Below are positions 12,156 to 26,902 of a stretch of 62,000 nt of DNA, in pieces; within the stretch, counting starts at the first letter, position 1; each line of letters starts with the position of its first letter. A program made the position numbers and the translations under genes. The notes under the pieces are model-generated. The model was not told the origin of the DNA, ran no database searches, and saw nothing but the letters and a program-made list of their open reading frames with translations. The stretch is from Acanthaster planci (lineage: Eukaryota > Echinodermata > Asteroidea > Valvatida > Acanthasteridae): contig NW_019091450.1 of NCBI RefSeq assembly GCF_001949145.1, positions 1,272,758-1,334,757 of the forward strand. Direction: 5' to 3'.

Positions 12156-14599
12156 CATGAATGAAAAGAGAAGAGCTTCTTTCTATAAAAAAGACCACTT
12201 AGGCCCAAATAAATTAAATGAAACAAAAAAACTGCATTTTGTGGACTTATTTCCAGGTGATACCAAACTTATACAGGCAACTTGGCCCAACAGCACAATA
12301 TATAATCCATTCAAGTACTTGGAAATTAATTGTTAACAGCTTAAAGCCATGAAAATGGAAGTCAGCATTCGTTGTTAGGATTACAATGTTGATGTAAACT
12401 TTGTTGAAATAAATCACGATGAAAGCTTGATGACCATATTTCAACTGGAAATTGGATAGAGATCCGAAAAAAAATAATTGTATCAGACAACATTGAGAAC
12501 TGGGCTCGTAGATAGCCTCTCGGATATCACAAATTGTGGCATGTGAGACTTAAAAAAACAGCATTTGCTCATAATTAAAACAATTTTGTATATTGATCTT
12601 GCAAAACGACGACGATGCAATCAGTGCAGCTAGTTGCGGGAGGACAGTTTCACTGATCCCAAGCAAATGATACCAACAGTAACGTGAAGCACAAAGAAGG
12701 GGATTTTTAGTGGAAAACTGGGAGGGTAATCTCAGCCTATAATTCAGCTTAGTGTTTGCAGGTCTAGGTTGATTGTTTCCAGTCCAAAAATAGAAGTTAA
12801 ATCGCGAAATGAAATAGCTTTTCTTATGAGTTTTCCTTGACTTGAATAATGTTTTGTGTAAAGTAAATGTTTGGTGTTCGTCCAGGAACCAAGCGGTACA
12901 TTCGATGTTTTTATGCGATTGCTCAATATAACAGTGTTATATTACATCGGAGTTTTACAAGAGCGGCAGAATGTATCTAAAAAAAACTCCTAGAGAACAA
13001 AACGCCGCGTCAAGCAATCCTTGCATGATTACCTATGAGTTCCATTCTGTTAACGTATACGTTCTGTTCACTACTGTAACGAACTTTGTGTGGTGGGGCA
13101 CTACTTTGCGTTAAGGCGAATACTTCAATGACATGTGGTCAACAAACTACCAATCAAGGGACGGGGATTTGTCCAACGTTGTATAAGAGACGTTGAACAG
13201 TGAACTTCGGGCGCTGGACTATCTGAAATCATACATCTACATTTTACCGTTGTGGGCCCTAATGGTTGTTGGCCCAAAGCTTCATGCGTATATACGGCCA
13301 GTCGTTAACTATAAATCTAGGAGGATAGTGCTACAGCAAGTGTGATGTTACCGTATGGAGCTGTTAAACCGTTAGGCTTCAAAGAAAGTGCACTTCCACC
13401 CGCGACAGACTGCCTCCAAAAGTCAACGGAACGGTTCATCATCCCCACAGTGCATGCATTTTATCGTTAATGAAGCGATCCAGATCTAAGCTCTGGTGAT
13501 GAATGGAACGCGGGAACGCACACATTAACTGGCTGTGAATAATGCTCGCGCCATTTGCCCTACCAATTGTCGGCGCGATACCCGGGATTTCCTGAAGTTG
13601 TGAACGGCGAAGATTGATCGTCTTGGCTGCCTCTTCAGACTCGTATTTCCCGAAATAATCGGAGTTTTCATTCACACACGAACAAGCTCTGAATGAGGTA
13701 AATGATGGACTGAACTTGCATTTATACAAGCAACCCCAAATTGGTATTTGAACTGATATTGTTTTTTTTAAGAAGATTTTTTCTCTTCCGCGTCGGTTTG
13801 TCTTTTCAATCTTTGCGCTATATTAACTCTGAATGAAGTTCCACGAATTGCCTTTTCGATATATTCATCCCTTAACATGAAATTCAATAACAACTTCTAA
13901 ATGCCATTTTGAAACTAAACTCGCAGTTCCAAAGACAACCAGAATACCGTGTAACTGAAGAAAGGTTATTTTCTTGCATGAGTCATTCAGAGAGAATGTT
14001 TTAAAATTATTTAATTGGAATCGCCTATGAAAAGTTTTAATACTTGGAAATGGCATACCCTTTTCTGGACAAACCTTTTACGTTTTCCAGCTCCTTCGTA
14101 CTCATTAATAGGTCTCTAAACATTTTTCTAGTAATGGTCAGGAGAGTCATTTGAAGTGGACGTTTTTGCTCCACATTATACGGGGACCTACATCTCTAGG
14201 GAGTATAATTGATCTATGCTAATCAGACTACCTAACATTACTGAATGACATAGCAACAATCAGAGTTTAAATGGTAGATACACCAAACGATGAGTACAGA
14301 GTATTAAGTATGAGCAGATTCGCAATTAAAATACATGTGCATTATATATCAAAGGGCGGCAGATGAAGTTACATGTGACGGATTTACATTTATAACGAAC
14401 ATATCCTACGAGCAGAAAAGACAACTCCAATCACCGCCTGCTTAATGGTACCTAATGCAATGCAATCCTGAGTCGTTAATATGTACATATTGATGCCAAA
14501 ATATGTATGAAAGAAACATAGTTCAAAGTTTGAAGAGGAAACACTGCTGGTTGTCAGGCATCTATTGTAAAATTAATCATGGTTAATCAATGGGCGTGT

Positions 14600-15000
14600 T
14601 CAAAAGCCCCAGATTGCCGTCAAGTATATTTATTTAAAGTTCATATTTATGAAGTTTATTTTTATGAAGTGCATTTCAAATTTGTTTCATTCCTGTAAGA
14701 TCTATGTAAAGAAACAAATTTGTTTCTATTTTTGGAAACAATAGTTCTTACGAAATACACTTTTCCAAGTTTGTTTTTATGAATTATATTTTTTCGAAGT
14801 CTGTTTATGTGAGGAATACAATGTTTCTAAAATATAGATCTCATTAAAACAAACTGGAATATTTATGCCTTGAACAAACAAACTTTGGACCAAATATATC
14901 TCGTACAAATCAAGTTGGAAAAAAATATGTCCTAAAAACGGACTTCGAAGAAATATACTTCACTTTCCGAAAATATATATTTGATGGCACTGCAAGGATG
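14600..15000. repeat. Periodic, self-complementary TTTGTTTTTATGAA / TATATTT repeat block
   Basis: About 380 bases built from alternating words of two kinds: GAAGTTTGTTTTTATG and AAATATATTTTTTC. In the left half (14600-14830) the T-rich sense is on the plus strand; in the right half (14845-14990) the complementary sense is, for example ATTTTTTCGAAGTCTGTTT against AAACGGACTTCGAAGAAAT. The block is therefore a foldback with internal direct repeats spaced about 25-35 bases apart. No reading frame is present. Confidence 0.65.
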
Positions 15001-16017
15001 TCTTAGCGTGTGACTCTATAGGTAACATTTAAATGAAGCTCCTTCAGATGTACTTACGGTGTTATAACGAGTCAAAATAACAACAATCGAAATCATTGGC
15101 TGGCCGGTAAACACGTTCCCCGTGTCGCAGTTGGGCCCCGGGCGCGGTATTTTTCTTAGTAACCAATCGCTGTGGTGCCTCAGTTAGGAATGATTCACAC
15201 ACTGATATCGGCCTTCTGGTTGCGTAAAACGAACTGTGAACGATCGGATGTGCCTTCGGCGAGGTGGGAATTTAATATTAAGCTACCAATTTGTTTTCGT
15301 TTCATGACTGCAAACGAATGAAATACTAACGAAATGTATGGTTTGCAGAGAAATTACATACATTTACAAGTATCATTCTTAGGTCCATATCACCGCAAAT
15401 TAAGAACTCCGTGAAGCCAACCAAGCAGGCAGCTAACTGACGCCACTCCATCCAATAATACAACCAAGGTTCACATTTCTTAGCATTCCTGAATTCTTTG
15501 CATCTGTTGGTTAAGTAATGAGCGTGAATCAGGAATAAGGCGGAGCTTTTCTCTTGGATTCAGGGATGGATTCCGCCCCCTCAGATTTGCGTTCGGTGAC
15601 ATGTTTGAAAACATCTGTGCTCATATTATGACAAGTTGTGATCCAATCGCCCAAAATGCTCTGTACATGTTCGTGCGTAACTAACTCACACTGCGTTCCA
15701 TGAGCAGATTTCACTTTCCATTTTGCGCAGGGAATGAACGTATGATGTTCTCCAGCTGAGGTTACGTTTCAATTTTTTATAGTCTGTCATTTCCCGAGAA
15801 AAGGCACATAGCGTCAAAAAATAGACTCATGACGTCTACGAAAAATTGCGAAAGGTCGGTGCAGCCAAAACAGTTGCATTTATTAGTCGAAGGTTGAGCA
15901 GAGGTACCTCTCAGCATGTGTTGCGGTGTGGCCACACAATTTCAGATTTGCATATTGCACCCAGGCGAAAGCTTCCATTATGTCGACTACCCTAAAAAGG
16001 TATCCGGTTCGTAAGTG

Positions 16018-16025
16018 TGACGTCA
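16018..16025. promoter_or_regulatory. Perfect CRE palindrome TGACGTCA
   Basis: Eight-base CREB/ATF consensus site, followed by ACC and a CCACGCCC box 15 bases downstream. Function is unproven. Confidence 0.35.
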
Positions 16026-19000
16026 CCAGTTTAAACCACGCCCACAACACACGTGCACTGCACATAGGGTTACATGCATTGATCGCCGTTTATATGGAAC
16101 CATGGAGCCGGAAGTTAACGCGCAACTTCAGCGATCGTCCAATGTGAGCTTGCAAATCGTAGCGCGTCCTCCTTTGTGACGAAGTCACTTACGAGCTGGA
16201 TTGAGTCGGACTTTCTCACGTTTTGAAGAAAAAGTTCAAAACACAGCAACATAATTCTCATTTCATTTTTGATGATACAGTGCCGAACTGTGTTCAGTAA
16301 CAGATATTTACGATGAGCCAACTTGTGACGCTACGTACATACTCCATTGACACCAGCAGTAACCGTTGTTCATGCTGTGCATTTCATAATAAAAGACTTT
16401 ACAGTCCATCCATGCAAAGAAAATAACCTAACTTGTCCTATTATTTTTTTCCCATTGGTTTGAACATTTTAAAAGTTAAAGTATGTTAGCCATACTAAGC
16501 ATACCCCATATCCAATCTTGCATAATAATTGTCGTTAAATATTTCAATCATAGCATGATTCTATTCCATGTATGTTATTTTGTCCCTAATGAAACAAGTC
16601 TGCACAATGATATGGGAATTCCATGCAGACCCCGTTGTTCAATGCGTCTATGTTTTATCCGAAAAAAATATTCGGGTAACATCCAGATTAAATTGAGAAA
16701 TATGTATAAAACGTCTCAAACACCAAGGGTCAAAGTAGTTTTCCACTGTGCAACCTCACAGAATCCTGAGACAAAGCTAAGGGATAGAGGAATGGGAATT
16801 GTTGAGAAAACGTGCAGTTAAAAGATTATTCACCTCAGTAAAAGACCTTTTAGTGATGAGTGAAATTTCATGACATTGACAGCCAGGGAAAGCCGAGGCA
16901 CTTGTAGTTGACTTATCAAACAAAAAAAAAACTCTAATGTAGCTGTGTCGCTTATCTCAGAGCCAGTGATATGTGTACGTTAACCATCCGAATGGTGGAT
17001 GCTGCAACCGATTACGGCAGAACGCCGCGTTGAGTAGAGTGACCTTCCCCGCATCCCAGTGAAGCGCTTGCCATATTGCCGAACAAACTGGTGAGAGGTT
17101 ATCTTAGTAAGATAGTGAAACCTCAGTACGATAGTCAAAGACGGTTGCAGTCGTTATAAGCCAATACACGTTAAAAGTCTATTAATCTTTTGATCATGGA
17201 GAGCTCAGAAATTGAGTCATATGCAAATCAGTTTGCCAAAAATGGCATTAAATAACAAGTGACATGTTTTATAGTAAGAAGTGATTGAAATTAATATAAA
17301 GCTGTGACAGAGCTTGAGCATTACAGGAAGAATCAAAGATCAACTGACTCAAAGTACCGTGCTCAAATGTTTTTCAAATTAACTAGCTCACAAAGTATAA
17401 ATACGCAAGCACCACGCTTTATAGAGTTGACATAACGTAATCTTTTACATATCTTTACATTATACATTTCAACCTTTTTGCCTAATTTTTATAAACTACT
17501 CCCTTGTGCTCTACTGTCTTGTTTTGATTTGATCTGTAGAAAGTTTTAGGGATTACTGTAATATGTCAGTCGCTAACTATGTTGCAATAAGGGTGTGATA
17601 TTAACATTAACCCTAACTCCCTAGGGTGTGTGCAAAATCATATTAAAATTGGAGGATTTAGGACTGTTAGGGTTAAAATAACTCTCTATAATACATTATT
17701 CATTACAGCCACTCCTTTTTTGTCACTGGTCATTTTACACTAACCGTTCTCCTCAGGGAGTGACGGCCAGGAAAAGCGTGACTTGTAAGCGGTCACGCTA
17801 GTGTTGACATGCTTCCCTCTGTGAATTTGAGACCCGATCGGCGTCTCTTCCAGAAACACGACGCACATTTTTCCGGGACAGGAAGAACGAGGGTTAATCG
17901 ATGGATGGGACGGCTAAAGCTTTCCGCCCAAGAAGAGCTAACCCGTGACCAGGAATTCCTTTCTGTGGCTTTTGCTGACAAAAGTAATGGACTTGAGAAG
18001 TGAAGAGGTTGAAAGGGAAGTTTGCTCTCTGTTATAACCAAATAGAAGTAGACGTAGCACAAGGAGTTCGTGAAACAAACTCAGAGTACCATGGCCAACG
18101 ATGACAATTCGAGAAAATTTATCGAGAGTCGCTCTTTACAGAAACAAATAAATGTGACCCATAGGATACAATAAGGAAGAGAACACTGCCTGCCTGAATC
18201 ACCCTTGGGCTATATCCAGCTCTTTGATGCATGCAAATTGATTTTGTGAGACACAACGTGATAAGATTTTGAGGACATTTTCATCTTCTCTCATTTTTAT
18301 TTATTTACTTTTCTATTCATTATTTTTTTGGGGCGGGGGATTCTAACTGAGAAGTATTGCCAGAGGCAACATATGCGTCGATAGGAACACTTCCCCTCAG
18401 GCTTTTGAGGACCCGTACGTTAGAAGATCTCAGCCTTTGTTGTGCGATATCTTTACCTTCGGCTATGGACGTAACCACTAAACACAACATACCAAAGCGG
18501 TATCGTACAAAACTCTCTGAGCCGTCGAATGATTTCTTGAGCTTTGAGCTTAAAGAATGACACAACTTTCGTGTAAAGGCAGGATTTTGAAACTTTTTTT
18601 CTAAATCTGCCCCCGGAATGAACATTATAGAGCCATTTTTTGTTTTCTTTATTTCTTTTCTCAACATCCACTATGGTTAACAAAGTTTAAGCCTTTTTAT
18701 GCACGAAGCCGGTGCAATTCCACGGAATCTATAAAAATAGTGCCAACACTTCCATCGCAAACGCTGCGGCGATTTTGCGAACTTAAAAATCTACACATCC
18801 AGCGCCATTTTTTAAGTGTGAGCTCCCTCAAGATTAAGTTTGTTAGGACCCTGGTCTTCAGCCATGCTGGACGTGCCGGTAATTGCTTAAGATTGCCACA
18901 CACAACTCGAACTGCTCCTATAAGCTGTTTGTATTCCGGTCTGCAGACTGCATGGACTCAGTCGTCCGGGTGGAGAAACATCATAATGCTATCGCACCTC

Positions 19001-22000
19001 TGTGGCGTTAGAGGCTCAGTGATCAAGGGTGGCACCTCTTATTGATAAGAAACCGACGACGACACCCCGCTGGCAGGTGGAACAACCACGACAATGGCCG
19101 GGACGTGGTCCGGCTAACAGCATTCTACCGGACACAACTCCACCTGCCCAATCAAAGTAATATGCAAACCAGCGTGTCATCACCTTTTCTTTATTGACAA
19201 TAAGGTACGGTAATACAACATTAATACCCACCGGTGGGAAGTCAACGTTGCATTTGGCAAGCCGATTTACATGGTGGGATTAAATATTTACCATGTTCGC
19301 ACTTTGACCAAGGTGTGCTCATTTTTAATGTACCGGGGGCTTTTTTTTGGGGGGGGATGCTGTTGCTAACGAATAAAACGAGAGCTAGGGAAATACTGGA
19401 ATAAAATAATGTCATATGAGATGAGAGACGCATGTAAGGCCAAGAGTATCGAGAGTTGAGTACAATCAGCTGAAGAATCATAGAATTACTCTGTCAGAAC
19501 AGCAACAGGAATGAATCGCCTTAAAGCCCATACGAAACAGAAAACCTCTGCCTAGAAAACTTCACGTACAACAAAAAAGACCTTGCAGTCGTGTTTTGCT
19601 ACACCAACGATGCTCTAGAGGGCTTTGCCTTTTTCTCCCATAGACTAAGCACAGGCTGTGGGTACATTTCGCAGGGGGCACTTGCGGCCATCATTTCTGG
19701 AGGGGGCAATGGGTTCGTCTACAGTCAGTACACTGGCCGAGGCGGGTTATTACCAGTCCCCCCCCCCTTATAGTTACACCTACAGGCACATTCAACAGAG
19801 GACAACGCACACTGACCACCGAGAACAGGGACACATCCTTTGCTCGCTTTGTGTCCTGTCCTCTATGCCATGGGTTCTAGTGTCGCTTTGTGATTTTTAA
19901 AACTGTCAGCAGGTTTTGACGTGGAAAGGAAATACAAATTTCATTTCTTGGTATTCTGTTAAGCGCGGTGTTTTCAACGTCAAGAACGTCTTATATATTA
20001 CAGTGTTGATATACAAGCGTCTCATTTTCAGTGTCCATGCGATCTGATGATTTTCCACGGCAGTTATACTCAGATTGTTTTTTTTTAACGGAAAGGACAA
20101 TTTCACCTACGTTTTTGAGCAATGTAAACTGTGCCTTTATAGGGTCGCTTGTATCCAGGGTTGGAATTTCATTTTAAAAAGGACACTGGATCCTTCTCAT
20201 AATTGAAAATCTCGCCAACGTTTCCGGTTTTGGTTATCCCCAACTTGGCCCTGCACTATCCCTGTTATTCAGTCACACCGTAAAAGGATATCCCGCAACC
20301 TGTCCATCAGACGGCACAAAGTCAATATTTTTTCATTTGTGGCGGGAACTCATCTCATCAAAAAACTTGCATCCTGACATTACTGTGTCCCTCCGATGCT
20401 CGGTACCCATTTCTTTTTGTGTTCCCTACCCTCCTCATTCTCTGACAAGACCTCAAGGGGACGCCCTCGGAGGCTGCACGTCCTCCTGAATTTATTAGCT
20501 ACGAGATGGATAAATAGGAGAACTTGAAATTCTATAGCCTGCCTGCAAGCGGTTTCCTTTATCAACGAGGTCCCCTCGCAGGTCCGGTCTCATATCCTAC
20601 CGTATTCATCAAGAAAGGACCGGGCAGAGCGAAGACATTCACGGGGGTATAGAGTGGGAGAAAAAGGGGGGGTCTGTTACGGCGGGCTTTTCAAGAGAGG
20701 ATAGAAAACACAAAAGGGTCGACGATAAATGTCAATTTGGGTGACAGAGCCGTGGATAACGTCGGGAAATGAAACGAGCAATAGGAAGAATTATCTGAAC
20801 TCCAAGACACAGAGAACTACAGAAAAGATGACGGCACTGATGCATAACTTGGGCATCGTCAGACAAGGACCGGGAAAGCCTTTCTATATAACAATAAGAC
20901 TTCCTGTTTGGACCATTTTGGAGACTTATCTAGTCAGTCGTTGTTGATCTCATATCAAACGCCGACTAAGAGGTCACTGGCCTCTTTTTGATAACGATGT
21001 AGGCCTACTTCCACAACTAGCTACGATAACTTTAAGTGCAAAGTTGCGAAGGGAATTGTAATTATGTTCACTGGTTGAATGACTTCCACGCGCACAAACT
21101 ACACAGCAATAAGGCCCGGCTGTCAACGTAATGTTGACAGCAGTGCCTGCAGTGCCAGTGGCCCCCTCCAATCATTCTGTACCGACTTTCCCCCGCGTGC
21201 CAAAAACCTGTTGGTTTTTTGCCGTGCCGTCCATGTCATTCACAGTGGCAGGGGCGGCTGCAATCGGATTCCCGCCAAAATGGTCCGGGAGTGACGAGCT
21301 AATATGCGTCAGCCTGTTCAAATTGACCGACGTTTCCCATTACTTTGAATTTGAGCTCGTAGTAGGTCAAGAAGTTCAAAATGGACGTTTACCGGTTAAT
21401 TATTATCGGGCGAGCATGTCGAAGCTGCTGCGCGAGGGGTTGCCAACGTTGACCCGACTGCGCTCTTACCTTCAGATAATATTGCATATTCTCATCAACC
21501 TGTCTCTTAACACAGACATTATGACTTCAAATCTTCACCCAGTCCCGTGAATCGGTAAATTTGTCGGCTTAAAGAAAATTTTTGAGTATATGTACAATAT
21601 GATGAAGTCCGGTTTAAACAGGATTTTAATAAAGTGCGACTCGACTAAAGACAATCTTCAATGAAATAACTCCGGGATGGCCAAGATGTTTAACATAGAG
21701 GGTGTGGATTTTTTGGTACATTTACCTTTCCTTCGCTCGTCGTCCAGCGCCCAAACAAGGCAATGGGGAGGGCTGATGGCCCTGCACAGCTTTTAATGAC
21801 GACGCGCAGGGCATTGTGGGTCAATTTCCGTGCTTTAATGACTAGGCGCAGAATCTTCACAGTTGTCGTGGCCAGAGATACCAGACGTTTCCAGCGCATT
21901 GTCAAAGCGTATGCAGGCCTATATACCAAATGGTCTTGATTTCACGCGCCGAAAACCTGGCAGGCATACGGCCTCAGTATAGGCCTGGATGTCTTGATAG

Positions 22001-22988
22001 TTACAGTAACGCAGTCCCTCTATAACCAAGCATGTCCAAGTATATTTAAAAGTAGAAAGGAAATCAAACTGATCCTTTCGTTCGACAGTTCAAGCAAAAC
22101 TGCCATTCACATAATACAAGCAGAGAATTCACGAAGAAGGTCGATCTGTACTAATTACACGATTGGAAAATTACTCACTTGTTTCTTTATTTTTTGTAGA
22201 GCACCTAACTTCGTAGCCGTAGGGTTAAACGAACCCCAAACGATCCCGATCGATCATAATGAATCAAGACAAACGAGTAATACTAGACGACTGTTTCCCC
22301 CTTCACCGAGCATCCCCTGCGGATTTAACGAGCAAGATCTATTTTCATTATGTCCTCCTTACCCAATCTCCAGATTTACCCACAAGGCATTATTCATGAT
22401 TGCTAAACACAGAATCGCTCCATGAGTCTTTCGCGCGGGCACTGAAGACAAAAATAATGTCATAACATGGATAAAGACTTTTTTCTACTCCAAGAAAACC
22501 CGTTTAATGGAGCGGAACTTTTCAATGAAAAAAGAGGGAAGCACGGAAAAAGTGCGGAGAAAAACGCATAAAACTGCGTGCATCATCATTTCTGTTTGTA
22601 GTCCTTGAAGTCCTAGACTGTGGGAGTAAAGGACTGTCGAACGTGATGTTTTGCCAACATAACCCGTGTCAAATACAGCATAGGCCTACATAGCTAAAAA
22701 TTTGATTTCCATCAAGCAAAAACGCCCACTTGGCGCCAGTCCGCTGACACTCCAGAATGTCAGCCCCTGCCAAAAAATGTCCATCTTCGAAAACCTACTC
22801 TCTCCATTTCGCTCTTTCCATTTTTCCCCTTTCATTTTGGAGTTGCAACACGACGCTTCCCCCCTGGGGCGGACTCTTGACTATACCTTCAAGAGGACAA
22901 CAGGTAGAGACAGAGACCGGGCCCCTTATACTGCCTGAAACGGAAAAACGTGCTCTGTTTTCCCTTCCGAGGTTACATGGAGTGGGGA

Positions 22989-22996
22989 TGACGTCA
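22989..22996. promoter_or_regulatory. Perfect CRE palindrome TGACGTCA
   Basis: The site lies in a locally GC-rich stretch (about 22860-23000) between GGGGA and CCCCCC. Function is unproven. Confidence 0.35.
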
Positions 22997-23859
22997 CCCC
23001 CCATTATGGGAAGAAGGATGGATTCCTTTTTTCGCATGGTCTGACAAGTTAAAAGACATTCAATTTCCGTCATCGAGGTGATAGAATAAATTGGGATTGG
23101 CTATTATTCATTCTTTTATTTCACTGCACGAACAGTGGGAATAATGACAAAATTATGACCAGCAATTTACAAGACATATACGAGTTAAAATGTTTTAATC
23201 AGCTGTTCGTCAATGTAATGCACCTGATTATATTCGGCTAAGGTCTGTCCATGACTTTAAAATATCGATTGCGTCAAATGTGTCAAAGTTTTAATTGTTT
23301 GTAAATGGCAGTGAGGGGATTTTTATATGTACATAACTGTAACTCGCATTTAACGAAATTCGTATTCACCAGGGAAAAAATCAGGCTAAGATTAAGCACA
23401 CCAAGTCAAAGGCGATGCTCCTTGCGTTGCTATGGACTGAGTCGAGCTACATATGACGTTTTTGCTGTTAACTTTTCACAAAGATATTAAAATTCTGATA
23501 ATCAGTGGTTTTTCATGTAACTGTAGGTGGGTTAGCTGCAAGATAATTCAGATATTTTATTGAAGTGCATGTGCGAAAAATGAACTTATGCCATCCTCTC
23601 AAATAAATATAGCAAAGCGAAGATCTTCAGCGTTTTAGGCTTTTGTCATTTTTTCCACGAGAGGGTTTATTATTCTTCCAACTGTAAGAGTAGTTGTATT
23701 CCAGAATTTCCAGCCCTGGTTGACAAGCTCTACAAATCCAGATGATTTGACCAATTTTGTTTCTTTTTCGGGGGGGGGGTTCTCATCTATTAAGTCCTGG
23801 TCTTTGGATTTAGTCTTAAATAATATTTGTGTAGTTTTGTCTTTGTAATTTACTCGTTT

Positions 23860-24165
23860 TCAAATTTTGAAAATGTCTCGTGAAATTGCATGTATTTTTA
23901 ATTATCATAGTATCCATCTTTTTAATCGAATTAACTTGAAAGTACGTTCAGGCCCTTTTTGGCCTAGTTGTGTGCTCGACGGGTATTTGTGTAATAGTCC
24001 ATTTTATTTATAAAATTATCCTAACATAATTTATACATTGTAATTTCCTACACATTGTGGATTTTAAATGTTTTTTACGATCATGTATATGAAACGTAAT
24101 TCGGCCTTTGGCTGCAGTGTTTCTGTTTTAAAATAAACCAATAATAATACTAACTGTAACTCCGC
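23860..24165 (+). repeat. Possible 3' tail of a non-LTR retrotransposon
   Basis: An AT-rich stretch ends TTCGGCCTTTGGCTGCAGTG, a T-rich run, then AAAATAAACCAATAATAATA. A GGC-rich spot followed by AATAAA and an (AAT)n end is typical of jockey/CR1-like element 3' ends in invertebrates. No coding remnant precedes it, so a gene 3' end is the alternative. Confidence 0.3.
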
Positions 24166-25570
24166 ATCTCATATAATCAGAACTTGTATAAAACAAAGCG
24201 AGCCTTTGTTCCCCTACAATAAGGGTATGGTGATTGAAAATAAAAATCGAGAGATGGAGATTGTCTCGTTAAGTAGTCACAGGCAAGTAAATGGCGTAAC
24301 AATACAGTCATGTATTAGGAAGTTATAAGAACTCCACACGCAGTTTCGGAGTGACGGGCACTCGAAGAGAAGCGCGACTCGCATCTCGCTAATGGACTTG
24401 AAAAAAATTCTCCTTCAAATGTGAATGACACGCACATTATTCTATTAGAAATCGCCCGACTTGGTCCATTATATTCGGCTCATTTGCCATCTACCTGAGT
24501 CAGCTAACGCGCCAATTGTTCCCTAGCAAAATCTAGCGGCAACAATGCTTTACAATGAAGGCGCCCTTGAATGGCTACGAAAAAATTATGAAGATCTATC
24601 TTTGGTGTGTTAATAAAAGGAAAAGAAATGCGGCTTTGTAATGCTACTGAATGTCAGATAGGCCAGAAATAATATTTCCGGTTTGAAAGGAAATTGCCTC
24701 CAAATGAAAGATTGAAAACCACAATAATATCGGGGCACTGCAACAATGAGAAGGAAACTGCATTGCTCGAAAAGTCTCAACCGAGAATGGAATTAATATG
24801 CTATTGGTCTTTATTTAAGTTTTGAAAATATAAAACACAAAGTAAGACCTAGCTTATTTTGTAAATAAAAAATGTTTGTTTTGTTCTTACTTACTCTTAG
24901 TATTGCTCACTTTTTTTTAAATTGTAAGTCCAAGTTCAACAGTACTCTACATCTGTGGACCGCACTGGATAACATGAACAGCTCAAGGTGATTTATAGAA
25001 CACTATCGTATATTTCAGGGTGAACAGACTAGGACAGCATGTTGAATAATAAAGCTAACAGCTGCATCTTATCATGGCAAAACAAGTATTTATATAGGTC
25101 ACAATTCATTTTCGTCAGACTCCTCGATGACTAAAATGGTAAGCTCAAAACGATTTTGGTGTTTTTTGTCAGATTCAATTTTTGTCATTTCATAAAATCA
25201 ATCACGACACGAAATTAAAAATTAAGGATAGGGGAAAATAGGTTAATGCGTTATCGCATCGTGGAGAATTGTTTTATCTAGTTTGTAGCTTCTGACATTT
25301 GGCACATCAAAGCGGCCTGGACGCACAGCGACCCGCTATTTAATTAAAATGTACCATTACTGGATACGGACACAGTCTTTATCCTTTGAAGAATCACACG
25401 CATATTAAACACACTCACTTCCCAGGTCGATATTAAATGTTCACGTCAGAGGTTACCTATCTACCCTTTTTTTCAGAGCACCTCGCGGTTAGCGCTGGGA
25501 AAACAGTTGTCACTGAGATTTTCACCAGATACCGATTTTGTGAATTAAATTTCATAAAAATGAAATTGCA

Positions 25571-25593
25571 AACAACAACAACAACAACAACAA
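25571..25593. repeat. (AAC)n microsatellite
   Basis: Seven tandem AAC units plus a partial one. Confidence 0.9.
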
Positions 25594-26750
25594 AACATGA
25601 AAAACCAGTGAATCAGTACGAAAACTGTTGCTCTCGTTTGAGACATCTCCTGAACAGCACTGTCATTTCCTGATCGGCTTGTCACGCGGGGACCTGGTGC
25701 ACTGGAGTAAGTTATACTTATTGGCAAGTGAATTAAGCGAAGTCAAACTGCATATCCTACAGAGGTAAAATTCATTTTGTTCAAAATGCTTCCGTTTTCA
25801 TTCAGTGGGTTTCTGAGACGTTATATAGCATGGAGGAGATCTGGTATAGAGAGGGGTTTCCTAGTCGCTAGGTTAATAAATAGAGTCCGCGATACATATT
25901 TTAAATACGGTTTAGTAATCCCAAAAAATAAAGCAGAAGCGTTAGCAAGAGGCTGCACGCTCAGTCGAAACTCGAGGTAAACTATTCACTGAATTTTGAT
26001 TTGTGTTACGTTGTGTATCCCTCTCGCGACTCCAAGGGAAATCCAAGTGCCCTCAACTCTCTACCTCCGTAAGTCTTGATCTCTCCTCGCACCGAACAGG
26101 GCAAAGCGCTCCAGTGTGCTTCAGACTGACAGACTCCGGCAAAAACCCAAAAGGCCCTCAATGACTAACCAACACAGAGAAAGCACTAGATCTCGGCCTG
26201 GTGTTTACCGACAGAAGCGGGTCCCGCGAGAGAACATGAAGGCACAATCCACTCGGAACGGAGCTCGGCGACGTGAATGGGTGAGTGATGGGGGGAGGGG
26301 AGAATCTTCCACCAGCACATAGCCAGAGCTTCCGCAGTTGATGGGACTGGGCCGTCAGTATTTTCATTTGCTCATAGGAGCCAAAGGATTGCAGAGGGCG
26401 GACGATGAATATTTTGGCTTTTAAGCCCAAGGATCGATCGGGTTTGACGAGAAAGAAAGAGTCATGCAACTGGTTTGTATGCCTTTAGACAAAGATAATA
26501 CGCTTCGCTAAAACATGATCAAATATAAATAGTGCCCCACCCATGTCTTCCAGGATAACTGACTTAGCTTGAGCTGGTTAGACGATGTAATAATAACGTC
26601 TTAGCCTCCAGCCTTGGAAAGTATATTGATCCCATAATGTTGTCGTGAAAATATTTCAGCCAACCAAATCATTATAAGCGTTTGCTCGAATAACATTCCC
26701 ATCCGGAATTAAAGCACAGACGTTCAAAATGGACCCAAACTCGTTTTAGA

Positions 26751-26902
26751 CTTAGCAGCCAATAGGAACGTTTGCATACAGCAGCCATGCATCTTGAAGG
26801 TCTTGGTTATTTTAATCTTGTTTTGAACCTCGCTTATCTATACGGGCCAAAAGCATGCCCTTCCAAGATCATGCATGGCTGTCACGCAACTTACACTGCT
26901 AA
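26751..26902. mobile_element. Hairpin (foldback) element, about 150 bases
   Basis: The left arm 26751-26802 (CTTAGCAG ... ACAGCAGCCATGCATCTTGAAGG) pairs with the right arm 26858-26902 (CCCTTCCAAGATCATGCATGGCTGTC ... CTGCTAA). The stem has small bulges around a loop of roughly 55 bases. Non-coding; consistent with a small MITE. No target duplication could be fixed. Confidence 0.5.

Noticed and set aside
21131-21550. 139-codon plus-strand frame
   Set aside because: Among the longest frames in the intergenic region, but no recognisable motif, codon bias or splice context; length is compatible with chance.
21994-22425. 143-codon plus-strand frame
   Set aside because: No domain, random-looking composition, no flanking gene structure.
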